A stretch of 26,720 bases of DNA from Spartobacteria bacterium UBA6821 (GCA_002452515.1 DKEN01000013.1:9877-36596), one strand, 5' to 3'; shown: positions 6,092-14,245, numbered from the stretch's first letter. The notes: generated from the letters alone by a model not told the origin. Made by a program: numbers and translations.

Positions 6092-7723
6092 TCAAGGCGT
6101 GTATCGCTGCGCTAGCGGCAGACGGCGGCCCATACCAAAGGCTCGGCCTGTGACCTTTAGTCCCGGCGCGGCTTGCTTGCGCTTATACTCGTTGCGATCC
6201 ACCAATCCGGTGATTCGGCGCACCAGACTTTCTTCGTATCCACGGGCCACAATCTCATGGATGGGAAGATTCGCTTCCACATAGAGAGCCAGCACAGCAT
6301 CCAAGAGATCGTAGGGAGGAAGGGTGTCTTGGTCCGTCTGGTCGGGTCGCAGCTCCGCGCTCGGGGGTTTTTCAATCGTGGACGCGGGGATGATCTCACC
6401 GTTTCTGTTGATCCAACGGGAAAGGTCATAGACGAGCGTTTTGGGCAGATCAGAAATCACCGCAAGGCCGCCACACATATCGCCGTAGAGTGTGCAATAT
6501 CCGACAGCCAACTCGCTCTTGTTGCCAGTGGTCAGAAGCAGGCTGCCAAACTTATTGGAAAGCGCCATCAGCGTGATTCCACGGAGGCGCGCCTGAAGAT
6601 TCTCCTCTGTAGCATCCTCAGGGCGCTCACTAAAAGCCTCCTTGAGTCCAGCTTTCAGAATCTCGTATGTCTGTGTAATAGGAAGATTAAGGCACTGGAT
6701 GCCAAGGTTTTGCGCAAGGATATTTGCGTCAAGAACGCTTCCTTCCGAGGAAAAGGGTCCGGGCATTGCTGCACCCGTTACATGCTCTTTGCCAAGGGCT
6801 TCCACTGCCAAGACAGCCGTCAGCGCTGAATCGACCCCGCCGCTCAAGCCGAGCACGGCACTCTTGAACCCGCACTTTTTGAAATAATCCCGCAAGCCGA
6901 GCACAAGCGCCTGGTAAAGTTCGCCAAGCTTTTCTCGCGGGGGAACAGCGTTGTGCTGTGGTTGTTCCAGATCCACCACGCCCAACTCCTCGGCAAATCC
7001 CTTGAATTCCTTGCAGATGTCTCCTGTCGCCGTGAACACCAGGGAGTGCCCATCAAAGACCAACTGATCGTTACCTCCCACGGCATTGCAATAGATGATT
7101 GGTTTCTTAAGTCGCTCTGCTTGAAAGCGTAACATCTGCAAACGTAACGCCGGTTTACCAAGCTGAAAGGGGGAAGCGCTCAGGTTGATCAAGATTTCTG
7201 CCCCGGCTTCCGCAAGCTCGGCCGGAGGATCGGCGCGGTACAGCGGGCCCGGGAGATACTCGGGCGTCCAGAGATCCTCGCAGACGGTAATGCCGATACT
7301 TTTCCCCGCAACTTCGACTGGGGACGAGGCGCTGCCTGGTTCAAAGTAGCGCGCTTCGTCAAAGACATCGTAACTAGGCAGCAACCGTTTGTGCACGATC
7401 ACCGGCACCGCTCCTTTGCGCAGCAGCGCGGCTGCGTTGTAAAAGGGCTTTCCATGACCACTCTCATTACGGTCGATAAATCCGACCACGAGCGGCACCT
7501 CACCGACCGCATCATGCAAATCGGCCAGGAGCGCAAGATTCCTCTCAACGAACTCCCCGGCAAATATCAGGTCGAGTGGCGGATAACCGGTCAGGGCCAG
7601 TTCCGGTGTAACCACCAGCTCAGCCCCCTGCACCACGAGATCGTGGTAGGCGTCGAGAATCAATCCGGCATTCCCGGTGAGATCCCCAACTGTTGTGTTG
7701 ATCTGAGCCAGTCCGATGCGCAT
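6092..7723 (-). CDS. nadE: Glutamine-dependent NAD+ synthetase
   Basis: The enzyme makes NAD+ from deamido-NAD+, ATP and glutamine, the last step of NAD biosynthesis. It has 543 residues in two domains. The N-terminal nitrilase-type glutaminase domain (about 1-260) has the triad E41 (TPELALTGYPP), K112 (HKRLLPSYDVF) and C148 (GITVCEDLW). The C-terminal synthetase domain (about 265-543) has the ATP pyrophosphatase loop SGGVDS (294-299), GNKSELAVGYC and PPSAELRPDQTDQ. I start at the ATG at 7723 (MRIGLAQINT), which begins the conserved nitrilase fold, rather than 29 codons further upstream. An AGGA lies about 8 bases before this ATG. The gene begins 10 bp after the protease gene and is probably in one transcript with it and with fur. 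Confidence 0.96.
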   Translation of the reverse strand: MRIGLAQINTTVGDLTGNAGLILDAYHDLVVQGAELVVTPELALTGYPPLDLIFAGEFVERNLALLADLHDAVGEVPLVVGFIDRNESGHGKPFYNAAALLRKGAVPVIVHKRLLPSYDVFDEARYFEPGSASSPVEVAGKSIGITVCEDLWTPEYLPGPLYRADPPAELAEAGAEILINLSASPFQLGKPALRLQMLRFQAERLKKPIIYCNAVGGNDQLVFDGHSLVFTATGDICKEFKGFAEELGVVDLEQPQHNAVPPREKLGELYQALVLGLRDYFKKCGFKSAVLGLSGGVDSALTAVLAVEALGKEHVTGAAMPGPFSSEGSVLDANILAQNLGIQCLNLPITQTYEILKAGLKEAFSERPEDATEENLQARLRGITLMALSNKFGSLLLTTGNKSELAVGYCTLYGDMCGGLAVISDLPKTLVYDLSRWINRNGEIIPASTIEKPPSAELRPDQTDQDTLPPYDLLDAVLALYVEANLPIHEIVARGYEESLVRRITGLVDRNEYKRKQAAPGLKVTGRAFGMGRRLPLAQRYTP

Positions 7724-7733
7724 AGACAGAATC

Positions 7734-8432
7734 CTACCAGAAACCCCACTGTCGTGTGGCACAAATATAGCTGCCAAGCAGAAGATTTGCGGTCGCATGA
7801 GCAGCAACACAGGCCGCGAGGCTCCGTGTGCGTGTGGCCACCAGGTTCAGCAGGATGCCGGTGATGAATGCCGCGGGCCAGTCACCGGGTGAATGCACCA
7901 GCGTGAAGGCAACCACCACGGCCCAGAAGCTGAAGCGATTGGCGCCGCCGAAGGGGAGCGCGGTGAAATCCTCGCGCACAAGGTAGCGGAGGAGGAACCC
8001 GCGCCAGAAAATTTCCTCCACAAGCGGCACCACCAGAACGAGTCGCGTGAACCGGGTCGCGAGCATCCAAGGAGTTAGCCCCGGAACGACGTAGGGATCG
8101 AATCCATCGAGCCTGTGTGGCTGATGAAAGAGTTCTTGCGGTGCCACCCAGAGCACAAAGATCAGCGTGCCGATGCCGACCCCTAGCAGCAGCTTCGCAG
8201 GGGTGGTGTTGGTGAAATCATAATTCTTCCAGAACCAGAGCAGCGCGGCGGCACTCACGGCTGTCTGAAGTGGATAGATCCAGTACATCGGATCGATCGT
8301 GATGCCTCCGAAACTGGTCCATCCGAGCGCTTTTGCTCCCGAGACAGCCATCAGGCCAGCCATGAACAGAAGGAACGGGAGCGTGTAGGCAAGGAGATCC
8401 TTTGGGATGAAATCGACTCGGGCCTTGGACAT
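7734..8432 (-). CDS. CPBP/CAAX-type membrane protease, exosortase-associated-like
   Basis: The 232-residue protein has several membrane spans (about 14-32, 50-67, 80-97, 128-150, 168-195 and 205-222). The three CPBP (Abi/Rce1) motifs are present: EEIFWR with E139, E140 and R144; H180 in FTLVHSPGDW; and H212 with N216 in AHATAN. These form the intramembrane glutamate-type protease active site. The overall sequence and length resemble the CAAX-protease-related proteins that accompany exosortase/PEP-CTERM sorting systems; this is recognised by similarity only. No exosortase or PEP-CTERM protein is seen here, so the substrate is unknown. The nadE start follows after 10 bp. The divergent upstream gap to the endonuclease IV gene is only 76 bp and holds a small palindrome (8453-8465). 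Confidence 0.8.
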   Translation of the reverse strand: MSKARVDFIPKDLLAYTLPFLLFMAGLMAVSGAKALGWTSFGGITIDPMYWIYPLQTAVSAAALLWFWKNYDFTNTTPAKLLLGVGIGTLIFVLWVAPQELFHQPHRLDGFDPYVVPGLTPWMLATRFTRLVLVVPLVEEIFWRGFLLRYLVREDFTALPFGGANRFSFWAVVVAFTLVHSPGDWPAAFITGILLNLVATRTRSLAACVAAHATANLLLGSYICATRQWGFW

Positions 8433-8508
8433 CGGTCTTGGGTAGCAGTTCCTCCCTCGGAGGGAAAAGGGTTTCTTCTTCCAGTCGCTCTCGCGCTATT
8501 ATCGAACC

Positions 8509-9390
8509 ATGCCCCGCCGTCCTGACATTTCTGCCGATCTCCTGCCGCTTCTAGGCTCCCATGTGCCGACAATCGGCGGGGTGTCCACCGCCATCGATCG
8601 CGGAGTCGGCATCGGCTGTACCGCCATCCAGATCTTTGTGAAAAACAACATGCAGTGGTTTGCGAAACCGTTACCGGAAGCGGAGGTTCTCGCCTTCAAC
8701 GAACATCCGCTGCGTTCCAAACTCGGCTGCGTGGTGGCCCACGCTGGCTATCTCATCAACCTCGGTGTCGAGGGTACCGAGAACCACGAGAAATCATTGA
8801 AATCGCTCTCGGATGAACTGCTCCGTTGCGAGCAACTCGGGATCCGCTCCCTTGTCCTGCATCCTGGCTCCCACTTGGGCGCAGGTGTCGAAGCAGGCAT
8901 CGGCTGCGTCGTGCGCAACCTCGACCGACTTCATGCTGAACATCCATCACTCAAGGTGCGGATCACGCTGGAAATCACGGCGGGACAGGGAGCGTGCCTC
9001 GGGGCGAAGTTCGAGGAGATCGCGGAGATTCTCAGCGGTGTCACCGCTTCCGAGCGCCTGCACGTCTGCTTCGATACCGCCCATGCCTTTGCTGCGGGAT
9101 ACGATCTCGCCGCCCCCAAGGGTGCGGAGAAAGTCTTTGCCGACTTTGATCGTGTCATCGGTCTCTCCCGACTCTCTGTGCTCCACCTCAACGACTCCAA
9201 GGTCGCTCTCGGTTCGCGTGTCGACCGCCATGACAATCTTGGCAACGGGTTGATCGGGCTCGAGGCCTTTCGCTGGATCATGAATGCACCCGCACTCAAA
9301 GATCTGCCCAAGATTCTCGAAACACCCAAGGGCAAAGATCTCGCCGAAGATGTCGAGGCAATGGCCCTTTTGCGCGGTTTTCTAGTATAA
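8509..9390 (+). CDS. nfo: Endonuclease IV (AP endonuclease)
   Basis: The product has 293 residues with the AP endonuclease 2 TIM-barrel fold. All nine residues that bind the three metals in Escherichia coli Nfo can be aligned: H78, H118 (LHPGSH), E155 (ITLEITAG), D189 and H192 (CFDTAHAF), H226 (LHLNDSK), D239 and H241 (RVDRHDN), and E271 (ILETPKG). The enzyme cuts the DNA backbone 5' of abasic sites and removes 3'-blocking groups in base excision repair. It is complete and of near-normal length, with about ten extra residues at the N-terminus. The leader has no Shine-Dalgarno sequence. It is transcribed away from the protease gene and towards the PUR-domain gene, which follows after 57 bp. 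Confidence 0.97.
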   Translation: MPRRPDISADLLPLLGSHVPTIGGVSTAIDRGVGIGCTAIQIFVKNNMQWFAKPLPEAEVLAFNEHPLRSKLGCVVAHAGYLINLGVEGTENHEKSLKSLSDELLRCEQLGIRSLVLHPGSHLGAGVEAGIGCVVRNLDRLHAEHPSLKVRITLEITAGQGACLGAKFEEIAEILSGVTASERLHVCFDTAHAFAAGYDLAAPKGAEKVFADFDRVIGLSRLSVLHLNDSKVALGSRVDRHDNLGNGLIGLEAFRWIMNAPALKDLPKILETPKGKDLAEDVEAMALLRGFLV

Positions 9391-9447
9391 CAATACCAGA
9401 TATTCGATTTGATTTTCCATCGCGGCATTTTTTAGAATCCCCTCTTC

Positions 9448-9717
9448 ATGCACTACGACAACCAAGGCGGCGACGACCGCGATTCCTCCTACTCGAATGC
9501 CTACCGCCAGTATTCCCACGATCAGGTGCTGGATAGCCGCGAACTCCAGGTGGAGCGGAAATTCTTCCGCTTCGAAGTCCGCGAAAATGATCGCGGTCGC
9601 TTCCTGCGCATCACCGAGGAGAATCAGGGGCGCCGCAACACGGTGATCGTTCCTGATTCGGGCTTCGCCGACTTTGCCAGGGTCATCGCCGAAGTTCTGT
9701 CCGCGCAGCAGGGCTGA
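9448..9717 (+). CDS. Small PUR-domain nucleic-acid-binding protein (DUF3276 type)
   Basis: This 89-residue protein has a polar N-terminus rich in Asp, Tyr and Gln (1-28) and one PUR repeat (about 30-88). The PUR signature is visible in SRELQVERKFFRFEVRENDR and FLRITEENQGRRNTVIVP. Bacterial single-repeat proteins of this kind dimerise and bind single-stranded DNA or RNA; the cellular role is not well defined. Homologues are widespread in Bacteroidota, Spirochaetota and Verrucomicrobiota. The leader ends in cccctcttc and has no Shine-Dalgarno sequence. The gene lies 57 bp after nfo on the same strand, so co-expression with DNA repair is possible. Confidence 0.85.
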   Translation: MHYDNQGGDDRDSSYSNAYRQYSHDQVLDSRELQVERKFFRFEVRENDRGRFLRITEENQGRRNTVIVPDSGFADFARVIAEVLSAQQG

Positions 9718-9803
9718 TCGGCTTCACAGGTGGCACCATGAAGCTTATTCGTGGTTGTCTTATTACCGAACTCCAGCGACGACTAGAAAAACCACCATCT
9801 CCC

Positions 9804-10205
9804 ATGAAACGCCATCTCCCGATTCTACTCACTCTTCTCCTGCTGCCTGCCTGCACCACCCATCTGCAACGGAAAGAACAATTCCTCACTGAGGCCGGAT
9901 TCCGCGCCGTGACCCCGTCGACACCGGCGCAGATCGCCCATCTCCACTCCCTTCCGCAAGGCCACATCACCCAGGTTACCCACAAGGGAAAGCAACTCTT
10001 CCTGCTCGCCGACTCCAAAAAGAACCTGCTGCTCGTCGGGAGCAACTCTCAGTACGAGAAATACCAGCACATCCTCTACACCAAGGAAGTCGAGCCGGAC
10101 ATTGCCAACGAAAAAGCCATCAAACTCGAACAGGCCGACTGGGCGGATTGGGGCGGCTACTATGGCCCGATGGGCGGACCCTTCTACGGACCGATGTTTT
10201 ATTGA
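9804..10205 (+). CDS. Small lipoprotein of unknown function
   Basis: I start at the ATG at 9804, which gives 133 residues beginning with a lipoprotein signal peptide (MKRHLPILLTLLLLPAC) and C17 as the lipidation site. The longer frame from 9738 would bury this signal and is less likely. The mature protein has a polar region (about 18-55), a segment that may form a beta-hairpin (KGKQLFLLADSKKNLLLVGS, about 72-91) and an aromatic Gly/Tyr/Pro-rich tail (GGYYGPMGGPFYGPMFY, the last 17 residues). I do not recognise a family. Such tails occur in envelope lipoproteins, but no function can be assigned. It follows the PUR-domain gene by 86 bp and precedes higB, separated by a gap containing several small palindromes. 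Confidence 0.72.
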   Translation: MKRHLPILLTLLLLPACTTHLQRKEQFLTEAGFRAVTPSTPAQIAHLHSLPQGHITQVTHKGKQLFLLADSKKNLLLVGSNSQYEKYQHILYTKEVEPDIANEKAIKLEQADWADWGGYYGPMGGPFYGPMFY

Positions 10206-10222
10206 TCTGTCCCTTGGGATGA

Positions 10223-10258
10223 AGCCAAACAGAGAGGCTTTTGGCTGCTTGGCCAAGC
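10223..10258. repeat. Two adjacent small inverted repeats after the lipoprotein gene
   Basis: A 7-bp stem agccaaa/tttggct (10223-10229 and 10240-10246, loop of 10) is followed directly by the perfect 12-base palindrome gcttggccaagc (10247-10258). Neither has a following T-tract, so a role as terminator for the lipoprotein gene is only possible. Confidence 0.3.
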
Positions 10259-10302
10259 GGTTAACTCTCGAAGGAAGCAATTATACAGACTGGCCACATT
10301 GA

Positions 10303-10319
10303 GTTCCCAATACGGGAAC
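10303..10319. promoter_or_regulatory. Perfect inverted repeat upstream of higBA (candidate HigA operator)
   Basis: The sequence gttcccaatacgggaac has two perfect 6-base arms around a 5-base centre and ends 39 bp before the higB ATG. Antitoxins of the HigA type repress their own operon by binding palindromes in the promoter, so this is a plausible operator. A TTGACG lies just downstream at 10327-10332. Confidence 0.42.
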
Positions 10320-10358
10320 AAAGTGCTTGACGGTGGCTGATGCTGATTTACCCTTCTC

Positions 10359-10652
10359 ATGAGAATCATCTCCCGAAAAACACTCCGTGACTTCTATGAA
10401 AAGCATTCGGATTCCAAAGCTCCCTTGGAGGCGTGGTTCCATGAAGCAGTCGCCGCAAAGTGGACATCACCCACCGACATCAAGCTGCGCTATCCCTCTG
10501 CCGATGTGCTCCCGGGCAATCGGGTCGTCTTCAACATCAAGGGAAACTCTTACCGGGTCATTGTGAAAATCCACTATAACACCTCGATCGTTTTCATCCG
10601 CCATATCGGTACCCATGCCGACTACGACAAGATCGACGCGGAGAGCATCTGA
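10359..10652 (+). CDS. higB: HigB-type mRNA interferase toxin
   Basis: The 97-residue protein matches the HigB toxin family of the RelE superfamily. It begins MRIISRKTLRDFYEKHSDSK, carries the family segment LEAWFHEAVAAKWTSPTDIK (23-42), and ends with the beta-strand region NRVVFNIKGNSYRVIVKIHY and FIRHIGTHADYDKI. Basic residues in NIKGNSYRVIVK and H82 with HADYDKID are where this family carries its mRNA-cleaving surface. The toxin cleaves mRNA at the ribosome when free of its antitoxin. The toxin gene comes first, as is usual for higBA, and the antitoxin gene follows after 8 bp. There is no Shine-Dalgarno sequence in the leader. Confidence 0.88.
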   Translation: MRIISRKTLRDFYEKHSDSKAPLEAWFHEAVAAKWTSPTDIKLRYPSADVLPGNRVVFNIKGNSYRVIVKIHYNTSIVFIRHIGTHADYDKIDAESI

Positions 10653-10660
10653 TCCATCCC

Positions 10661-11023
10661 ATGAAACTTAAGATCATCAAATCGGGAAAAGAGTACACGA
10701 AAGCCCTAGCGCGGGTGGAGGAGCTGATGGATGCCAAGCCAAACTCCTCCCAAGAGGAGGAGCTGGAGCTCTGGGCTCTTCTTGTGGAGCGCTATGAGAT
10801 AGAGAACTTCCCGATGGATATTCCCGACCCTGTGGAGGCCATCAAATTCCGGATGGAGCAGGAGGGGCTACGACAAAAGGATTTGGAAAAATACTTCCCC
10901 GGCAAGAGCCGCGTCTCGGAGATCCTCAATCATAAGCGTTCCCTGAGTATCGGGATGATACGCGCCCTTCACCATGGGCTGGGGATTCCCGCAGAGGTTT
11001 TGATCCGCGAAGTTGCTGCATAG
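10661..11023 (+). CDS. higA: HigA-type antitoxin with XRE helix-turn-helix
   Basis: The 120-residue protein has a helical N-terminal region (EYTKALARVEELMDAKPNSS), typical of the HigA antitoxins that follow HigB toxins of this subfamily. It also has a C-terminal Cro/C1-type helix-turn-helix (about residues 65-110: MEQEGLRQKDLEKYF, SRVSEILNHKRSLS, IRALHHGLGIPAEVL). It should neutralise HigB and repress the operon, probably through the inverted repeat at 10303-10319. It is complete, 8 bp from higB, and ends before a 214-bp gap facing the convergent secA gene. Confidence 0.9.
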   Translation: MKLKIIKSGKEYTKALARVEELMDAKPNSSQEEELELWALLVERYEIENFPMDIPDPVEAIKFRMEQEGLRQKDLEKYFPGKSRVSEILNHKRSLSIGMIRALHHGLGIPAEVLIREVAA

Positions 11024-11168
11024 GAACTCCGCAAACGAGGGTGGAAAGTGCTCCGCATCTGGGAACACTCGCTTAAGAAAAAATGCCGCAGGCAGCTTGT
11101 CGCTCGGATTCAGAAGGCCCTTCGTTAAAGGCTTGGAAGTTTGGATGTGGGGTCAGGAACGCGAGCGC

Positions 11169-11189
11169 TGCTGTAGTGTATCTACAGCA
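11169..11189. terminator. Perfect hairpin between convergent higA and secA (possible terminator)
   Basis: An 8-bp perfect stem tgctgtag/ctacagca encloses a 5-base loop tgtat. Flanking cgc/gcg bases extend it with a one-base bulge. It lies between the ends of two convergent genes, so a bidirectional terminator is possible, but no T-tract follows on either strand. Confidence 0.35.
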
Positions 11190-11237
11190 AGCGAGCAGTG
11201 ACGCCGCACCACGTCAAAATCCCAAGTCTTCCTGCTG

Positions 11238-14200
11238 CTAGGCCGTGCGGCCGCAGCAGCTCTTATACTTCTTCCCCGACCCGCAAACACACGGATCATT
11301 CCGTCCAACCCTCGGAGCTTCCTTTTTCGGCTGCGGAGCGGCGAAGGCGCGATCCATTTCAGCGGAAGCAACTGAACCAGGTGCTGATGGGGCGCTTGGT
11401 GGAAGCTGATTCTGGCTCTGAGCAGCAAGTCCACCTTGGGATGGTTCGAGGAGATCGCGCTGCATGAGGTGCTGCGGGAGTGAGGCAAGGAGTTGCTCAA
11501 AGGCCTGGAGATTCGTTGTGCTGCGGAAGAGGTTGTTGAGCACCTCGTTCTTGATGCTCTCCATCAGCTCGACGAAAATCGCGTAGGCCTCAGTCTTATA
11601 CTCGGTGAGCGGATCCTTCTGACCGTAGGCACGGAGATACACGGCTTCACGCAGACTGTCCATGGCGTAGAGGTGTTCCTGCCAGAGGCGGTCCACTGCG
11701 TTGAGAATGACATATTTTTCCAAGCCGCTACGCGCTGCGGCATCCTCGATGGCGGCTTTGCGGTCGTAAGCCTCGATGATGGCTTCCTGCACGAACCGTC
11801 CGTTCTCCTCGATGGAACGACTCTCAAAGGCACATTTCTCCGCCGTGAGTCCGAGCGGAAAGGTGGTGTTGAGCCATTGCAGGAGTCCGGTGACATCAGG
11901 TTCAGAATCATTCTCGGTCGTGAGAAACTCTGCGACTTTCTTCGGCACCGCCTCGGTGATGACCTCATGGATAAGGGCGCGCGGGTTCTCCACATCCATG
12001 ACTTCGTTGCGATAGCCGTAGATGACTTCCCGCTGCTGGTTCATGACATCGTCGAACTCCAACGTACGGCGGCGCATGAGGTAGTTCCGTTGCTCAACCC
12101 GCTTCTGCGCGGTCTCCACGCTCCTATTGAGCCAGGGATGCTCCAGTTCCTCACCCTCCTTCATGCCAAAGGTCTCCATGATTTTCGTCATGCGATCGCT
12201 GGCGCCGAAGTTGCGCATGAGGTCATCCTCGAAGCTGATATAGAAACGGGAGCGGCCGGGATCTCCCTGACGGGCGCAGCGCCCTCGAAGCTGACGATCA
12301 ATGCGGCGCGATTCATGACGCTCGGTACCGAGCACAAAGAGGCCGCCGACTTCGGAGACCCCCTGGCCGAGTTTGATGTCGGTGCCACGACCGGCCATGT
12401 TGGTGGAAATGGTCACAGCTCCTGGCAGTCCTGCGCGCGAGACGATCTCGGCTTCCTGCATGTGGAACTTGGCGTTGAGCACGGTGTGTGGAATGTGTTC
12501 CCGCTTGAGCATCCGGCTCAGCACCTCGGAGGACTCGACGCTGGCTGTGCCGACCAGAATCGGCTGGCCTCGGCCGTGGGAGGCCTTGATTTCATCAATG
12601 GCGGCGGCGAGTTTCTCGCGGCGGGTTTTGTAAATGCGGTCGTTTTCGTCGAGGCGTGCCACGGGGCGGTTGGTCGGGATGACGGTAACTTCCAGTCCGT
12701 AGATATCGTGGAACTCATTGGCCTCGGTCTCCGCCGTGCCGGTCATGCCCGCCAGTTTCTCGTAGAGACGGAAGTAATTCTGGATGGTGATCGTGGCCAT
12801 CGTCTGAGTCTCGCGGTCGATCTGAACTCCCTCCTTGGCCTCGACGGCCTGGTGTAGTCCATCGCTCCAGCGGCGACCCGCCATCTTGCGTCCGGTGAAG
12901 GTATCAACGATGACGACTTTGTTTTCCTCGACGACATATTCAACATCCTTGTCGTAGAGGCAGTAAGCCTTGAGGAGTTGGGCGATGTTGTGCATCCGTT
13001 CTGCGGAGGTGTCACAGTGCTGTTGCGCGGCGGCCTTCTTAGCGGCCTTCTCGGCAGGGCTCAACGCGGGATCTGCTTCGATGTCCGCGAACTCGGTGAG
13101 GAGATCGGGCAGGACGAAGGCGTTCGGATCGTCGGGGTTGAGGAACGTGCGTCCCAGTTCGGTGAGATCGGCTTCCTGCTGCTTTTCCTCAATGGTGAAG
13201 TAGAGTTCCTCCTTAAGTGCCACGAGGGCATCCTTGGAGGTGTCCTGATAGAACGATAGCTCGGCCTTGTCAGTCAGGCGGCGAAGTTCGGGATCCTCCA
13301 TGGCGCGGAGCAGACCCTTATTGCGGGGCTGACCCAGCTTCACCTTGAAGAGGGAGAGTCCGGCGGTATCCTTTTCTCCCTTCTCGAGCAGCTCCTTGGA
13401 CTCGGCGATCAGCCGGTTAATAAGGGCGGTCTGTTTGCGTACAAGCTGCTCGACCAGCGGCTTGAAACGGTCGAACTGATGGGTCGAGACCGTGGCCGGG
13501 CCGCTGATGATGAGCGGTGTGCGCGCCTCGTCGATCAGGATAGAGTCGACTTCGTCGACGATCGCAAAGTAATGCCCGCGCTGCACCTGCTGCTCGCGGC
13601 TTGTCGCCATACCATTGTCACGGAGGTAGTCAAAACCGAATTCGCTGTTGGTTCCGTATGCGATGTCGCACTCGTACTGCGCGCGACGCTCTTCGGGGGC
13701 CTGATCGTTCTGGATGATGCCTGTCGTGAGTCCGAGAAATGCGTAGAGCTGTCCCATGCACTCGGCATCGCGGCGGGCGAGGTAATCATTGACGGTGACG
13801 ACGTGAACTCCGCGTCCTGTCAGGGCGTTTAGATAGACAGGCAGTGTGGCGACGAGGGTCTTTCCCTCACCGGTGGCCATTTCAGCAATACGTCCCTTGT
13901 GCAAGACCATGCCGCCGATGAGCTGCACATCGAAGTGCACCATGTTCCAAGTGTAGGGGTAGTCACAGACCGTGAACTGCATCCCGCACATGCGTCGTGC
14001 GGCATTCTTCACCACGGCGAAAGCCTCGGGTAGTATTTCCTCGAGTCGTAGTTTTAGAAGATCGGGATCCTGGATCTGGGAAAGCTCTGCTTTCCAAGCC
14101 GCTGTCTTTTCCCGGAGCACGTCGACGGATTGGGACTGAAGGGCAACTTCCAATTCGTTGATCTTGGCCACGGTCGGAAACATCCGGCGCACTTCGCGCT

Positions 14201-14243
14201 GGTTTTTGGAACCGATGATTTTTTTGAGAATCCAGTTAAACAT
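11238..14243 (-). CDS. secA: Protein translocase ATPase SecA
   Basis: This is the motor ATPase that drives unfolded preproteins through SecYEG. I start at the ATG at 14243 (MFNWILKKIIGSKNQRE), giving 1001 residues. The frame extends 19 codons further, but the shorter start fits the family and has AAGGGG about 8 bases upstream. Motifs include Walker A MATGEGKT (122-129), DEVDSILIDEART (230-242), the preprotein-crosslinking region with a lineage-type insertion (about 265-420), the motor-2 region with AGRGTDIKLG and QLRGRCARQGDPG, and a C-terminal SEC-C zinc motif CxC...CC (C985, C987, C996, C997). It is about 100 residues longer than E. coli SecA, as is common in Verrucomicrobiota and Bacteroidota. 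Exported proteins in this window, notably the autotransporter, S53 peptidase and lipoprotein, depend on it. Confidence 0.97.
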   Translation of the reverse strand: MFNWILKKIIGSKNQREVRRMFPTVAKINELEVALQSQSVDVLREKTAAWKAELSQIQDPDLLKLRLEEILPEAFAVVKNAARRMCGMQFTVCDYPYTWNMVHFDVQLIGGMVLHKGRIAEMATGEGKTLVATLPVYLNALTGRGVHVVTVNDYLARRDAECMGQLYAFLGLTTGIIQNDQAPEERRAQYECDIAYGTNSEFGFDYLRDNGMATSREQQVQRGHYFAIVDEVDSILIDEARTPLIISGPATVSTHQFDRFKPLVEQLVRKQTALINRLIAESKELLEKGEKDTAGLSLFKVKLGQPRNKGLLRAMEDPELRRLTDKAELSFYQDTSKDALVALKEELYFTIEEKQQEADLTELGRTFLNPDDPNAFVLPDLLTEFADIEADPALSPAEKAAKKAAAQQHCDTSAERMHNIAQLLKAYCLYDKDVEYVVEENKVVIVDTFTGRKMAGRRWSDGLHQAVEAKEGVQIDRETQTMATITIQNYFRLYEKLAGMTGTAETEANEFHDIYGLEVTVIPTNRPVARLDENDRIYKTRREKLAAAIDEIKASHGRGQPILVGTASVESSEVLSRMLKREHIPHTVLNAKFHMQEAEIVSRAGLPGAVTISTNMAGRGTDIKLGQGVSEVGGLFVLGTERHESRRIDRQLRGRCARQGDPGRSRFYISFEDDLMRNFGASDRMTKIMETFGMKEGEELEHPWLNRSVETAQKRVEQRNYLMRRRTLEFDDVMNQQREVIYGYRNEVMDVENPRALIHEVITEAVPKKVAEFLTTENDSEPDVTGLLQWLNTTFPLGLTAEKCAFESRSIEENGRFVQEAIIEAYDRKAAIEDAAARSGLEKYVILNAVDRLWQEHLYAMDSLREAVYLRAYGQKDPLTEYKTEAYAIFVELMESIKNEVLNNLFRSTTNLQAFEQLLASLPQHLMQRDLLEPSQGGLAAQSQNQLPPSAPSAPGSVASAEMDRAFAAPQPKKEAPRVGRNDPCVCGSGKKYKSCCGRTA

Positions 14244-14245
14244 GA

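Noticed and set aside
7724..7810. A 29-codon N-terminal extension of NAD synthetase.
   Set aside because: The conserved nitrilase fold begins at MRIGLAQINT; the extension overlaps the end of the protease gene and has no family counterpart.
9738..9803. A 22-codon N-terminal extension of the lipoprotein.
   Set aside because: It would place 22 polar residues before a typical lipoprotein signal peptide and so prevent export.
10240..10300. A tRNA-like stretch containing ggccaagcggttaact.
   Set aside because: It lacks a T-arm GGTTCGA-type motif and an acceptor stem; only the D-arm-like string is present.
11013..11201. A 62-codon plus-strand frame after higA.
   Set aside because: It has no leader and no recognisable motif, and it overlaps the end of higA and the hairpin at 11169-11189.
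11493..12857. A 454-codon plus-strand frame opposite secA.
   Set aside because: SecA motifs are unambiguous on the minus strand; the antisense frame shows no domain and no leader.
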